Origin: Taxillus chinensis
Lineage: Eukaryota; Streptophyta; Magnoliopsida; Santalales; Loranthaceae
Length of the DNA: 64,000 bases
Assembly: GCA_023512835.1 (NCBI GenBank)
Contig: CM042090.1
Span: forward strand, 52,997,365 to 53,061,364
Reading direction: 5' to 3'
Shown here piece by piece: positions 27,001 through 42,000 of this stretch. Below the pieces are notes generated by a model. That model searched no databases, had not been told where the DNA came from, and saw only the letters and a program-made list of their open reading frames with translations. The translations under genes and the position numbers were made by a program. How positions within the stretch are numbered: the stretch's first letter is position 1; every line of letters begins with the position of its first letter.

Positions 27001-30000
27001 AATATATTTTTGTTGTGATATAAATAGGACATACTTAAAATGAGCCACTTCAATCTCTAGTGTTTTGATGTAAACTCTTTAGCCAAACGACTCAAGAGTT
27101 TTTGCTCCTTGTTATCATTCCCAATCCGAGTTCTATCATCCATATATACCAAAAGAGTTCTAACTGCCCCTGTAGATGCATGTTTGATAAACAATGTATG
27201 ATTCCCTTGACTTTGTTTATATCCCAAGGCTTGCATAGCTTTTGTAAACTAGCCAAACCAAGCCCATGGTGATTGTTTAAGACCATACAAGGCCTTTTCC
27301 AATCTACAAATAACATTAGTGGCCAATTTTCCATCATAACTAGGTGGAACTTCCATGAGTTGAATCAAAGACATAATCCTGAGAGGTTGGAGGTGTTGTC
27401 TGTTTAGGAACAATTCAAATGCAAGAGCCAGTGCAAATGGAGCTTAAGAGATTGGAGGTGTTATTTGTTCAGGAACAGATTCAAATGCAAGAGTTGGTGT
27501 AGATGTGAGAAGAGGTAGGTCATTAAGAAGAAAGTTTCCATCCTTCTCTTCCAAGAGTATAAATTCTGCCCCTAAAGATAAAAGGTGTAACATAAATCTC
27601 TTTCATTGAAAGTAATATCTGCATAGAAAATAACTTTGCAATATAGTAGGTAATAACAGATAATCCTTTGGTGTGGAATAATACCTCACAAACATGCATC
27701 CCAATGCGCGTGGATCAAGTATGCCTCGATTTGAACTATAAATGTGAAAAAAAACAACACACCAAAAAATACGAGAAAAGATTATTGGTAGTGGTTACAT
27801 TAGGATAGAAGGTTAAGAGTATTTCCATTGGACTATAAGTTTAAAGAACTTTGTAAGGAAGTTAATTTATGAGATGAGTGTTGTAAGGATATCTTCCCTC
27901 AAAAGGATTTAGGAACGTGATTTTGGAAAAGAAGAGCCTTGTTAAACTCAAGAAGATGAACATGATTTTTGAGAGAACTACTAACATCAGATTTTTGTTT
28001 AAGAAAAAAACTCTAAGTGATAATACTCACATTTTATGCACGCATTTAGGACTCATTTGAGTTGGAATAAGTTTTCATTTAACTAAATTTATTAACATTT
28101 GTAATTGTTTGGCATATGGTTAGTTGCCTTTTTAGGTATTCTCTGTTATATATATATATATATATATATATATGAGTTTTGTAATCTCTCAAACAATAAG
28201 AAAACAAATTAGTTTTCCTATTTTTCAACTTGGTATTAGATCCGAAGTCTAACCTAGGAGGCTGCCGTAACCACTCTTCTCTTTGGTGGTCAACCTATCT
28301 CTCTCCTGTTGCTTTCGCCATGGTCGCCCTTTTGACGTGTGCTAGAGGCAGAGGAAAGCGTCGTCGCGCATGTCTTCCATCGTGTACCGGAGGAAAATGT
28401 CACATGCTCTACCTTGACCACAACAGCGTTATCACTGATGTTGTTGTCGTGCTACAACAAGGAATAGTCGTTGTCGACATCACCACCATTGTCGTTGTTG
28501 CCGTCACCGTTGCCATGGCAGTCCGCTTCTGCTGTGCACCACCATGCTATTCTTCAGATTGCAGCACTCTTACGGGATGTTATAAGCCGCGTGGTGGTCT
28601 GGGTTACATTTAACCTAATTTCAAGATTTTATTATTCTACTCTAAGTTTGCACTTCATCAGGACTACCGAAGATATGCTCTATGAGGTTTCAAATAACAA
28701 GGTTCAATCAACTGTCACCAACAGAAAAATACCAATCCATCTAAAGCTAGTTGGTACCAATTATTATTAGAATCCAAGGGTCAACATCCTAAAACCAATT
28801 GGCTATAGGAGAGACTATCCTTGGATCTATATCAAACTATACTTGGTTGGTTACTTTCTCCAATGTGAGACTCTAATAAACCCCCCTCACGTGGCAACGT
28901 GGATGATACACAGCCAAAAATCGTAGGTAAGGCGAAACATTGGAAACAAACTCCTCACAGAATGACCATCGTGAGGGAAAAAGAACCTGCTCTGATACCA
29001 AGTAAAAACATAAAGCACAGGAATAAAAGATTTTCCCTGATGATAATATTGAAAATTACAACCTCATTATATACAACTCAAATTTTAGGCATAAAATCTA
29101 AGAATAGCAACAACGCTAATTACATCAATCAAATATACTAATCAAATATTCTAATTATTATTTGACAACTTATCCAACTCTCCCCCTCAAGTTGGTGCAT
29201 AGATATCGCACATGTCCAACTTGGATAAAGATGTGTGAAATGAAACACCAGAAACTCTATAAGTCATGATATCGTTGATCCACCCGCTTAACATAGGAAA
29301 CCTCCATCCATCCAAAATTAAGATTGTCTTTAATGTAATTACGGTCGATCTCAATGTATTTTGTCCGATCATACTAGAGTGGATTATTAGCAATTTCAAT
29401 AGCTGTAGTATTATCACAAAAAAGCATCATGGGCTTCTTAGGTTCATAACCAAGATCACGCAGAAGAATATGTAACCATGTAAGCTCTTTAGTGGCATGA
29501 TGAATGACTTGATATTCTGCTTCAGCACTGGATAATGAAATCACATTGTGTTTTTTGCTTCTCCAAGTTACCAAATTACCACCAACATATGACATGTATT
29601 CAAAAGTAGACTATCCGTCCAATTTAGACCCAACAAAGTCTGAATTGGTATAGCCCATAATGTCGAGGTATCCAAGCTTAGAAAAGAGATTACCTTTTCC
29701 TGAAAAAGATTTCAAATATGTAAGAATAAGGTTCACAACGTCCATGTGTCGATCACTCAGATTATGCATGAATTGACTAACAGCACTGACTGCATACGAA
29801 ATGTCACGTTGTGAGTCAGATAGATCATTTTCCTATCAACTTTTGATATCTCTCCTTATTGGTTGGAACTTGATCAGTATAAATGGATAGACCATGATTC
29901 ACCTCGGAGTATTAGCTGGTGCACAAGTCGAATTTCCGATCTCAACAAGGAGGTCGAGAACATATTTCCGTTAAGAAAAAAAGATTTCTTACTTGAATTG

Positions 30001-33000
30001 GGATACTTCAATTCCAAGGAAGTACTTCAAGGCTCTCAAATCTTTCATCTCAAATTCTATCGTTAAATAACAACGAAGTTTCTCTATCTCTATCGGATTA
30101 TTGTCTGTAACAATCATGTCATCAACATAAACAAAAAACAAAGTAATATCATCACCACTCCGTTTATAGAAAAGAGTATGATTAGCCAAAGCTTGTTTGA
30201 AACCATATGCCTGCATTGAGTGGCTTAATCGATCAAACCAAGCTCTAAGGAACAGCTACAAACCATATAATGCCTTTTTAAACTTGCATACCTTTGCTTC
30301 TGTTAGTGTAAAACCAGGAGGAGGATCCATATACCATAATTATTAAAGGTGCAAGACGCACTCAAGGCGCAAAGGCCATGCCTTTCCTAGGTGCAAGGCA
30401 CAAAAAAAAGCATGGGCTGAAGAAAAGCAATGCACACATATTATATATTTATTTATTTATTTATTTAAAATATACTAATAATATTTTTAGGTAAAAAAAA
30501 TATTTCTTTCACTACTAAATAGAAATTATGCCTTCATTTGTATAATATATCTAGAAAAAAATAAATATACGAAGGATTCTATTCAAAAATTTATCCCAAT
30601 GTAATTTCAAAGGTGAATGCATGACTAACTAATTTATTAACAATTTAATATTTCATAATGGCGCTATTTATTTTGGATACTTACAATGCTAATCTAAAAG
30701 CTGCAAATTAGAATAAATGAAATTATTATTTATTTGTTATAATACCAAATATTAGACATTAAAAAGGAAAACTAACAAGAACAAAACAACTGCTCTCTTC
30801 TCTCTTCTCTTTTCACAGCAGATTGATGGGAAAAATTAAAAACAAAAACTAAGTGCTCACTTCGCCGAGAAGAGTTGCGTTGACGCTGAAAAAAAAACAG
30901 GAAAAAAAATCAGAGCAGACGATTGACAAAGGAGACTCAAACGAGAAAGAGAGAAGAGTCAGAGACGTGACGGCCAGAGAAGACGCGATCTGCGAGACGA
31001 CCGAGAGAAGACACAACGCGTCGCAGAGAGGTGGCCCAGGGTGTGCATCACTGGGATAGACGTCGCAGAGAGACATCGGGAATCATCGTTGGGAATTCTT
31101 CTTGGGAATTGTTGCGAAGAGATACGTCGTCGACGGCAAGAGACACGACAGTGTGCTAGGGTTGCAACAACAGTTGCAGCAACAGTCGGGTAAGAGAGAA
31201 GAGAGAACGACGCACCTGGTTTGCTGTCGCCAAGGGCTACCTCTAGTATGCACGATCGATTCTTTCCTTTCTTTTTTCGTTTTGATATATCATAGTATTG
31301 GCGAACAATCGCGTCGTCTCCTCACGGCGCGCCTTCGCAACGCCTAGCACCTAGGGACGAAGCGCTAAAAAGTGGGCTTAAGGTGGGCTTCACAAACATC
31401 ATCTCGACTGGAAGAAAGGCGGGCACAAACGCTGCACCAGCCTTTTGCGCCTATACACCTCTTCCATCAAATCACTATAGAAAAAGGCATTCTTAACATC
31501 AAATTAGCGTAACAACCAATCAAGGTTGGCTACAAGAGAAATAATAATTCAGACTGGACTCATTTTAGCCACAAGAGCAAAGGTGTCTTGATAGTCTATG
31601 CCATATGTCTGACTGTATCCTTTGGCAACTAATTTAGCTTTCTATCTTTCAACAATCCCATTTGACTTATACTTCACTGTAAACACCCATTTACATCTTA
31701 CTATCTTCTTACCTCGGGGTAACTCAACCATTTCCCAAGTGGAGTTCTTCTTAAGGGCATTCATTTCCTCTATCATAATAGACTTCCATTTTGGGATACC
31801 AAGAGCTTCCAAAAAATGAGTAGGAATAGGCACAGAAGACAACTGAGGAGCAAAAGGCGTGAGATTTGGACAAACAGTGATAAGAAACAAAGTCAAAAAT
31901 AGAATAGCCAACATTAGAAGATGATTTTGAATATTCCAATCTATCTGATTCTTTACAGTCATGAAGAGGATACCTTCATCTTGCAAGATTGTCTAAACCT
32001 GTAGGGTCAGAAGATAAGACATCATTTGAATTTGAAACTATAGATAAAGTGTTAAGTACCACAGTGGGAATTTGTGCTGCATGATCAATCCCAGAAGAAT
32101 CTTCCAATGGCATGATAGGGTCATTGAGAGGAGGATCAAACTTGAGAGCAATATCTCGTCTGGTATAATATTTCTCAAACATCCAAGGTGGTCTCTCATT
32201 GTTACTTGATTCAATTACTACCGGATTAGGAGAAGGTAAAGACTCCCCCTCACCTAAACTAGGAGCTAAGGACTCTCCCTTACCGCTTATACTCGTAGAA
32301 TCCTTCTTCTCCCATAAAGTCCACACCTTCTTTTTATCCAACCATAGTTGTTCCTCCTCTTGAAGAGGGACAACGAAAATGTTGCCAGAAAAAATAGATA
32401 CTTGCTCACAAAATTGAACATCCATAGACATATAATATTTACCCATAAGAGGATGAAAACATTTATAGCCCTTTTGAGAATTAGAGTACCCAAAAAACAC
32501 ACACTTGAGAGGACGGAGGTCAAGTTTATCTCGATGGAGTTGGTGCACATGAACAAAGTACACAACCAAATACCTTAAAACAAATGTTATAAACTAAAGG
32601 AATGTTGTGGAAGCGAGAGAATACCCTCAAAGGGGTTTGATAATCAATGATAAAAGCAGACATAAGATTGATAAGATAAATAGCACTCATGACGGCATCC
32701 GCCCAAAAACGTTTAGGAACTTTCATAGTGAAGCATAAAGCTCGAGCTACCTCGAGGAGATATCGATTTTTACATTCAACTACACCATTTTGTTGAGGGG
32801 TGTGGACACATGTAGTCTGATGAAGGACACCATGCCTTTAAAGAAGTTAGACAAAGGTTGATTTACAAACTCACGACCGTTGTCCGAATGAAACGCTTGA
32901 GATGGTATAAGAAACTATGTAACAATTATTTGATAGAATTGAGAAATGACATGAACAACATCACTTTTAGATTTCATCAAATATATTCAGCTTACCTTAC

Positions 33001-36000
33001 TACAATCATCAATAAAAGACACAAAATATCTATATCCTGAAGGAAGAATAGAAAAAAGACCCCAAACATCAGTATGAACATAAGAGAAAGGAGTAGGACT
33101 TCTATTGACAATGATTTTAAATGAAACACGATAATTTTTAGCATAAATATATTATTCATATTTTAAACTAGAGAGAGAAAAATATTTTTAAATAAGGAAG
33201 GAAATAATCGTTCTAGATTGACAAAAAAAGAATGTCCTAAACAATAATGCCATAAAAGTATTTTTTCCGTAATCAAGTATCTCATGCCTTACTTGGAATC
33301 TCTGACTAGGCTTATAGGTTAATGTTCTCAATGCCTTACTTGGGTTATTGATTTTGGTGCCTATGATCATATGACTAGTAACTTCTCTCTAATTACTTCT
33401 CTTGAATCCTCACCTATTAAATCTATTCAAGTTGCTAACGGGACTTCCATGCCTATTACTGGGCTGGAGTTGTCCCACTTTCACCTACTTTTTCCTTGTC
33501 ATCAGTTTTACTTGCTCCTAATCTCTCTAATAACCTTCTTTCCATTAGCCAAATTATCAAACATCTTAATTGTTCTGTACGTTTTATTCTACTCATTGTG
33601 TGTTTCAGGACAATCTCACGAAGATGACGATTGGCATTGGTAGAGAGAGGGGAGATTTATACTATTGGAGGACTTGAGAGCATTGAAATCTGAGCCTAGA
33701 CAGGAATTCCAAGTAAGGCATGACACACTTGACCAAGAAAAAAAAATTATGACATTATCGTTTAGGACACTCTTCTTTTGTCACTCTTGCACGATTATTT
33801 CCTCAATTATTCAAAAATATCCCTGTTTCCAGTTTAAAATGTGAGCAATGCATTTATACTAAAAATCATCATGTTCCATTTAAAATCAGTGTCAATAAAA
33901 GTCCTATTTCTTTTGCTTGTGCTGATGTTTGGGGTCCTTTTTCTGCTCATTCTGCTTCAGGACATAGATATTTTGTGTCTTTTATTGATGATTGTACTAG
34001 GTTAAGTTGGATATATTTGATGAAATATAAAAGTAATGTTATTCATGTCATTTCTCAATTCTATCAGATGATTGTTACCCAGTTTCAAACCCTCATTCAA
34101 GTGTTTCATTCTGACAATGGTCGTGAGTTTGTAAATCAACCTTCACTGACTTCTTTAGACAACATGGTATCCTTCATCAGACCACATGTGTTTACACCCC
34201 ACAACAAAATGGTGTCGCCGAACGTAAAAATCAACATCTCCTTGAGGTGGCTCAAGCTTTATGCTTTACTATGAAAGTTCCTAAACGTTTTTGGGCGGAT
34301 GCCGTCATGACTCCTATTTATCTTATCAATCGAATGCCTGCTTGTATTATTGATTATTAAACCCCAACCCCTTTGAAGATATTGTCTCGCTTCCACCACA
34401 TTCCTTCAGCTCTTAACATTTACCCTAAGGTTTTTTGTTGTGTGTGCTTTGTTCATTTGCACCAACTCCATCAAGATAAACTTGACCCTCGTGCTCTCAA
34501 ATGTGTGTTTTTGGGTTACTCTAATTCTCAAAAAGGCTATAAATGTTTTCGTCCTCCTATGAGTAAATATTATGTGTCTATGGATATTCAATTTTGTGAG
34601 CAGGTATCCTATTTTTCTGGCGATATCTCTATTGTCCATCTTCCAGGGGACCTTCGTAGTAAGGAAGAGAAACAATTATGGTTGGATGAAAAGAATGTGT
34701 GGCTTTCTGGGGAAAAGGAGGTTTCTACTATTATGGGTAAGGGAGAGTTACCTCCTAGTTTAGGTGAGGGGGAGTCACCTCCTAGTTTAGGTGAGGGGGA
34801 GTCGTTACATTCTAACCTAGTAATAGTTGAATCAAGTACACATGAGAGGCCAACTTGGGTATTTGACAAATATTATACCAGATGTGATGCTACTCACAAA
34901 TCTGATCCTCCTCTCAATGACACTACCATGCCATCGGAAGATTCTTTTGTAATTGATCATGCAACACAAATTCCCACTAAGATACCTGACTCTTCACCTA
35001 TAATTTCAAATTCAAATGATGTTTTATCTTCTAACCCTATAGGTTTAGACAATCCTGCAAGATGAAGGTATCCTCTTCGTGACCGTAAAGAACCCGATAG
35101 ATTAGGCTTTTCCAAATCATCTCCTAATGTTATTTATCTTGTTTCTGACTTCATCTCTTATCATCGCTTGTCTAAATTTCATCATACCTTTCAGTTGTCT
35201 TCTATGTCTGTTCCTATTCATTTTTAGGAAGCTCTTAAAGATCTCAAATGGAAGTCTACTATGGTAGAGGAAATGAAAGCTCTTTTGAAGATTTTCCCTT
35301 GGGAATTAGTTGAGTTACCTCAAGATACGAAGACAGTGGGATGCAAATGGGTGTTTACAGGAAAGTATAAGTCAAATGAGACAATTAAAAGATACAAGGC
35401 CAGATTAGTTGCCAAGGATTACACTCAGACGTATGGGATTAACTACCAAGAAACCTTTGCTCCTATGGCTGGCCATTACGCCAGTTTGATGTGAAAAATG
35501 CCTTTCTCCATGGTGATTTGATGAAAGATGTATATAGGGATCCTCCTCCTAGTTTTACCCCAAAAGAAGCAAAGGTATGCAAACTGAAGAAGGCGTTATA
35601 TGGATTAAAACAGTCACTAAGGGCTTGATTTGGCCAATTGAGCCATTCAATGCAGGGCTATGGTTTCAAGCAGTCTTTAGCTGATCACACTCTGTTCTAT
35701 AAAAGAGAAGGTAGTGATATTACATTGCTACTTGTTTATGTTGATGATATGATTGTTACAGATAATAATATATCTGAGATAAAAAAGCTTCGTTGTTATT
35801 TAATGAAGGAATTTGAGATGAAGGACTTCGGAGCTTTAAAATACTTCCTTGGCATTGAAGTATCCCGATCCAAACAGGGAATTTTTTTCTCTCAACGGAA
35901 GTATGTTCTAGGTTTCCTTGCGGAAACTGATAACTCGGCTTGTGCACCTGCTAATACTCCTATTGAGATAAACCATGATCTAACTATCTATCCAGATCAG

Positions 36001-39000
36001 GTTCCAACAAATAAATAGAGGTATCAAAGATTAGTGGGAAAATTAATCTATTTAACTCACACTAGACCTAATATTTCATATGCAGTTAGTGTTGTGAGTA
36101 AATTCATGGATAATCCACGTGATCGACATATGAGTGTTTTAATCGTATTCTAGCTTATTTAAAGTCTTCTCCAGGCAAAGGTATTCTGTTCTCCAAGCAT
36201 GGACACCTAGACATTATGGGATACACCAACTCTGACTTTGCTGGATCTAAATTGGACAGGAAGTCTACTTCAGGGTATGTATCATTTGTGGGTGGTAATC
36301 TGGTTATTTGGCGAAACAAGAAACTGAATATCGTGCTCTTCATCATGCTCCTCAAGAGCTTACATGGCTATGTATTCTTTTGCAAGACCTTGGTTATGGT
36401 CTTCAGAAGCCAGTGATGCTCTTTTGTGATAACACAGCAGCCATCGAGATAGCTAATAATCCAGTACAGGATGATCGTACCAAGTATATTGAACTTGACA
36501 AGAATTACATCAAGGATAATCTAAATTCGGGTGTAATGAAGGTTTCCTACATTAAGAGAGAAGAGCAATTGGGTGATGTGATGACTCAAGCGGTTATTGG
36601 TGTTTCATTCCACACATCTTTGTCCAAGTTGGACAGATGCGATATCTTTGCACCAACTTGAGGAGGAGAATTAAAAAGACTTGGAAAAAATCTTCAATCA
36701 AATAATGGTCATATATATCTTGTAATTAGGTAGTTTCCTAAATAGGTTTATTTCCTTGGTTAGGTAATCACAATTTTATATTTATATGTGTATGTAAGCC
36801 TTTATTTGATATCAATAATAAGAAAGATTGTATTTTCCTCTCTTATTTTCTACCGACTAAGTGGGGTTAGATAAATAATAGTCAACATAATCAAATCAGA
36901 CATAAGACTCGATCTAAACAAATCATAGCACAATACACGCTTAGTGAAATTATTTCCCCTGCAAGCTTTAGCGTCGGTTTAGTTACGTTGCATTTATGAA
37001 TCTGTGCTTTCATTCCATTTCATTTTTCATATGTTATTATTTACATTTATCGAAATGAGGTAGATTTATCATTATGTTTACCTTACATAAACAAAATTCT
37101 ATTTAAACTAACCATTAAGATTGAATACCAAATCGAAGCTTGACCACTCTAACACGGAATTGTTCCTATATAACTTGATTTGTGCCCTGCAGTACACGCT
37201 TTTCTTATATTAGGTGACACGAGAGCAATCATTAATAAAGGAACTAAACTATTGGGCCCCAAAGATATTAGGAACATTAGATGGGCCCCAGATATCAATA
37301 TGAACATGAGAAAATGGACATAAATTCCTCGTATAACTAGTTGGAAAAGAGGCATGTTTGTGCTTGGCAAGCCTATCAATGTCACAATAGAAATCATAAA
37401 CATTGAAATTTTTAAATAACAACGAAAATATATAATTTTCAGAATACTAAAAGAAGGGTGTCCAAGTTGATGATGCTATAACTAGTTTGAAGACATGCTA
37501 GAATACAAGAAAATAAAAAAAGTTGTTACCAATAATATTTGCTTGGTGAGACGCTTAAAGGTAGCAGAGTCTATCGTGTTTTCTATCACATCCAATCGTC
37601 CTTCCCAAAATAGATAATAGTTATGAGAAAATACTATTTACAAGATAAATCTTGAATAAATTTTTAAATGGAGACAAAATTGATGAATAATATTGAGACA
37701 TAAAAAACATTATATAAAATAAGAGAGGAACTTATAGTAACATTTCTGATCATAGTGGTGAGAGAACATTTGCACTGGCTATTTTCTTATTGTTGTGACA
37801 TGGGAGACATGTAGTAAAGATATTTGGAAAGTTTGTCATGTGATCAGTGTCACCAAAGGAGGTGGTAGGAGACTTACCCGAGGCATTTAGTTCAAAAGAA
37901 GATAGAAACATTCTTGAATAGGTGGATGAAAACACAGCTGAATGGGCCATTAAACAAGAACCTTTCCCCATACTACTAAGGATTGCACTCTTTCAAGCTG
38001 TTTGTGGTTGAAACCATTCAATTACTTCAATCCAACAAATGTTAGTTTCACGGAAGCAATATTAACTTGGTTGTTATTCCGTGAAGACTTTCCACGTTAT
38101 ACCCTCTCTTCTGCAAGGATTATGATTGTGATAAAGGTCTCTTCAATATCTAACATAGTGATCATTTAGCAATGAAGGCTGATCACAAAGGATAACAAAA
38201 AAATACTAGAAATGAAGGTTAGTCTGGCAATAAAGGTCAAGAGACAAGAGTGACCACCAACAATGAAGGCCAAATATTTCGGGCCGAGTACCATGGTAAG
38301 AACCTTAGATTTTCTTAGTAACCTAACTGATACAAGTGAGAAATAGAAATATTTCCATTCACTTTGCTAACAGGATGTACATATATATATATACCACAAT
38401 CTAACCCTTATTCTTACAACAATTAATACCGAGGAAAATAAAGAGTCTTACAACAATCAATATCTAAAAACGTAAAAAGTATTGCAACAATTAATACTTA
38501 AGAAACTAAAGAGTTTTATAATAATTAATACTGAGGAATCATAAATACAAATAATAAATACATGAACTAAAGAGTCAATCTAATAACTATAATTTAAATT
38601 TTCTGATTGCCTATATTAATGAATCTAAATTAACTTGCAAGAAAAATGAAATATCAAACCTCTGGAAAGTATAGATGATAGTCTCCTAGCTGCTTATCAG
38701 CCCATTTTTGAATGGGTGACAAGAATGATTGCAAAAAGGTAAGGTCTCGAAACCCCTCCTCCCCTTCAACTCTGGAATGCAAACTTTTTAAGTGTGATCT
38801 CTCCTGCAGACCACGTTGTTCCCTCAATGGTACTTTCCTTAACATTGCAATGGCATGCCGCAACATTCCTTGCTCACTTGTAATAACAAACTGAGATTAA
38901 TTGCAAATGTAAATAATAGTTAACAATGATAGGTACGATCAAGCATTAAAAAATCTCATCATAGAGGAAAGTGTACACAAACAAAATATGACAACTGACC

Positions 39001-42000
39001 ACAAACCACAGAATACCAAAAACACAAACAAGCAGTAATAAGAACATCATAGAGACAGAGTAAGAAATTAAAAAATTGTACAATGCAACAAATAAATAAA
39101 CACTCAATCTAAATCAAACCATATAATTCTAATGTACAAATATCAAATCAAAATGACAGAAATATCCAGTCAAAATTAACACATTAAAATGATCATTTGA
39201 TCAGCGGTATTTTAACAATGAAAGCCATCAAAACTCATGTGTTTTCACACTTTGATGCTTCTGCATTAATTTTCTGAATTATTTTTTTTACAATTAAAGA
39301 AACATTGAATTAAAGATAAAATTTTGAAATAATATTTAGGTATACTCTTTTGCATTATTACTGCAAAAACGATAAATGAAAACATTGAATTGAGTTTTGA
39401 TTACAACACAAAAAGCACAAAAATATAGAAAACAATTTAGAGCGATTTTTCATTAACTACAACCAAGTGACAAGAAAATAATCATCCACAAAGATAACAA
39501 AATATTTAAATTCAGGTTTTGACATAATAGAACAAAAATCTCAAACATCAGAATTAACTAATTCAAAAGAAACACTAGCATGTTTATTTATTCTTGGACT
39601 GGAACTAAGGTGATGGTGTTTAGCATACAAACATGACTCACAATTTAAAGAAAACACATGACTAAACTGTGAACGAAGCTTCTTAAGCACGGGAAATAAC
39701 AGATGACCCAACTTAAAATGCTCCACAAAGGGAGAAGTGACACTAGAGCAAGCAACCGATGAAGATAATAGAGTGTCAAGAGTTTAGAGGCCCCTAGATT
39801 CATATCTTTTACCAATAATCTTCTTTGTCACAAGATCCTAAAATAAACAACAATTAAAAAAAAAAAACAATGCAACAGTTAAGATGACGAGTAAGTTGAC
39901 TCATGAAAATTAAATTAAAAGAAAGATTAAACAACTGTAAGCCAGATGATAAAGGTAAGAGATGGGTTGGTGTAATGTTGCCAAACCCACAAACACAAGA
40001 CGAGAATCCATCAGCTAAGGTTACAGTAGAGCCGACACTGGAAACTAGAAAATAGACTAGAATTACCTGTCATATGATTTGCAACACCAAAATCAATGAT
40101 CCATTTAGAAGATAAGGAAAGAAGGCACGTATTCGAAGTACCTGAATTAGCAATAGCAGTAATAGAAGAAGAAGCAGGCTTTAGGGATTCTTGATACTTG
40201 AAACACTTAACAACTTCATCTGGAGAAATATGAATTGATGGTGCTAAAGGATCAGAAGTAGATGCAAGGTGGGCTGAAGAAGCTTTCTGATTTTTATATT
40301 GAAGCTTCCGACATTCATGTTCCATATGACCTGGTTATCAATAGTAATGACACACAACTCCTCCAGAGTTATGTGGCCGTACTTCAAATCCCGGTGATCC
40401 TCCTTCTCGATTTGCAGGATGATGGAATGATCGTCAAGGCTGATAAGCATGTCGTTGACTCACTAAAGCACTATTGGATGGACCTTGTGGAGGACCTTCT
40501 ATGTGGAGTACTCGACTAAAAATTTCACATAAAGAGGAGAGCTCAAAACTAGAGAAGACTTGTGACTTAGCAGTCTCAAAATCAAAGGGAAGGCCAGCTA
40601 AGAAACTCATAACAGCCATTTGCTCGCGTTGATGTTGTTGAACTTTTACATCAAGGCTAAAAGATAACAACACATTGAGCTCCTCATAAGTCTTCTTAAA
40701 AGACATGAAATAAGTCGTTAAAAACAGATCTTGTTTGTTAGCTCAATAAAATACTTTACAAACCTCATACATGCAGTTTGTAAAGGGCACAGATCTTGTT
40801 TGTTGGCTCCAATCCATATAATTGGAACCATTTAATTTATGATCCGTGATTTTAAACATAATGGACAACATATCCACTACAGGCTTAGCATCCATATTTC
40901 AAAAGGCAGGAGACAAGACAAAGGGCATAGCTAAGGCAGGGTCAACCACAAATAAAACAACTAACAGAATGTCAACATTAGAATATTGGAAATGCCAAGA
41001 CTAAGGTTGAAGATGAGATGACACAAAGCAACGATGTCGAAGTGTGAGCCATCGAGGACATCAACGATGATGGACAAAGTCAAAGACATAGGCGACAAAG
41101 GCGTCGAAGGCGTTGATGATGGACAAAGTCAAAGTCGTAGGTGGACGAAGTCGAAGTAATGTAGGGACGAAGGCGTCATTGTTGAAACTGAAGTCGCTGT
41201 CGGGTAGAGATGAAGTCATCGATGTCAGGCAGAGACAAAGGTGACCATGGTGGATGAAGGCAACAAAGTCGTAGGCGACAATGGTGGACGATGTCGAAGT
41301 CTAGCAAAGACGAAGGCGTCAACGCTAGCAGAGGTGTTGTCAAACAGCGTCATCATTGACGATGTCAAAGAAATCAAAGACATCAAGCACGAGCATCGTT
41401 GTTATTTGGCAAAGTCGTCGAGGCCTACATTGGAGTTGGCTTCAAGCAGGGACATCGTCGAAGAATAGACGCTTGACGACAAAGAAAAAGAATTTATTTG
41501 AACATGTATGATAGAGGCTCTGATACTATGATACAAAAGAAATATCTTTGATGTATTTTCTATATAGAATACAATGTATGAATATATATTTATACAGGAG
41601 GAAAAATCTATCTATGAAAACGCATAATTAGGATATCAATCATAACCAATCCCAATTATATCATATTCCTAATTCACACAAATTACTAATTATGAAATAT
41701 TACAATCCCACTAATAAAATATTATAATCTTACTAATTACTCTATTACAATCTAATAATTGACTTCAAACCAATACGGGGAAAATTCTTGCGGTGCTGAT
41801 ATTGATTGCTCATTGTCTTTGGAAATTAGGAATCTTTCTGTTGTGACAACTGTATCCCAAATGGATTGCGTTGAAACCATTCTCTCTATGTTATAGATAT
41901 CATTTTGGGCCACCCTGTTGTCTTGTGTGGATTACCGTGTCACGGGTCATTAGGGCTGATCCATTAACAAAGTTTTGTGAAATGAAGAACTCATGGAATC

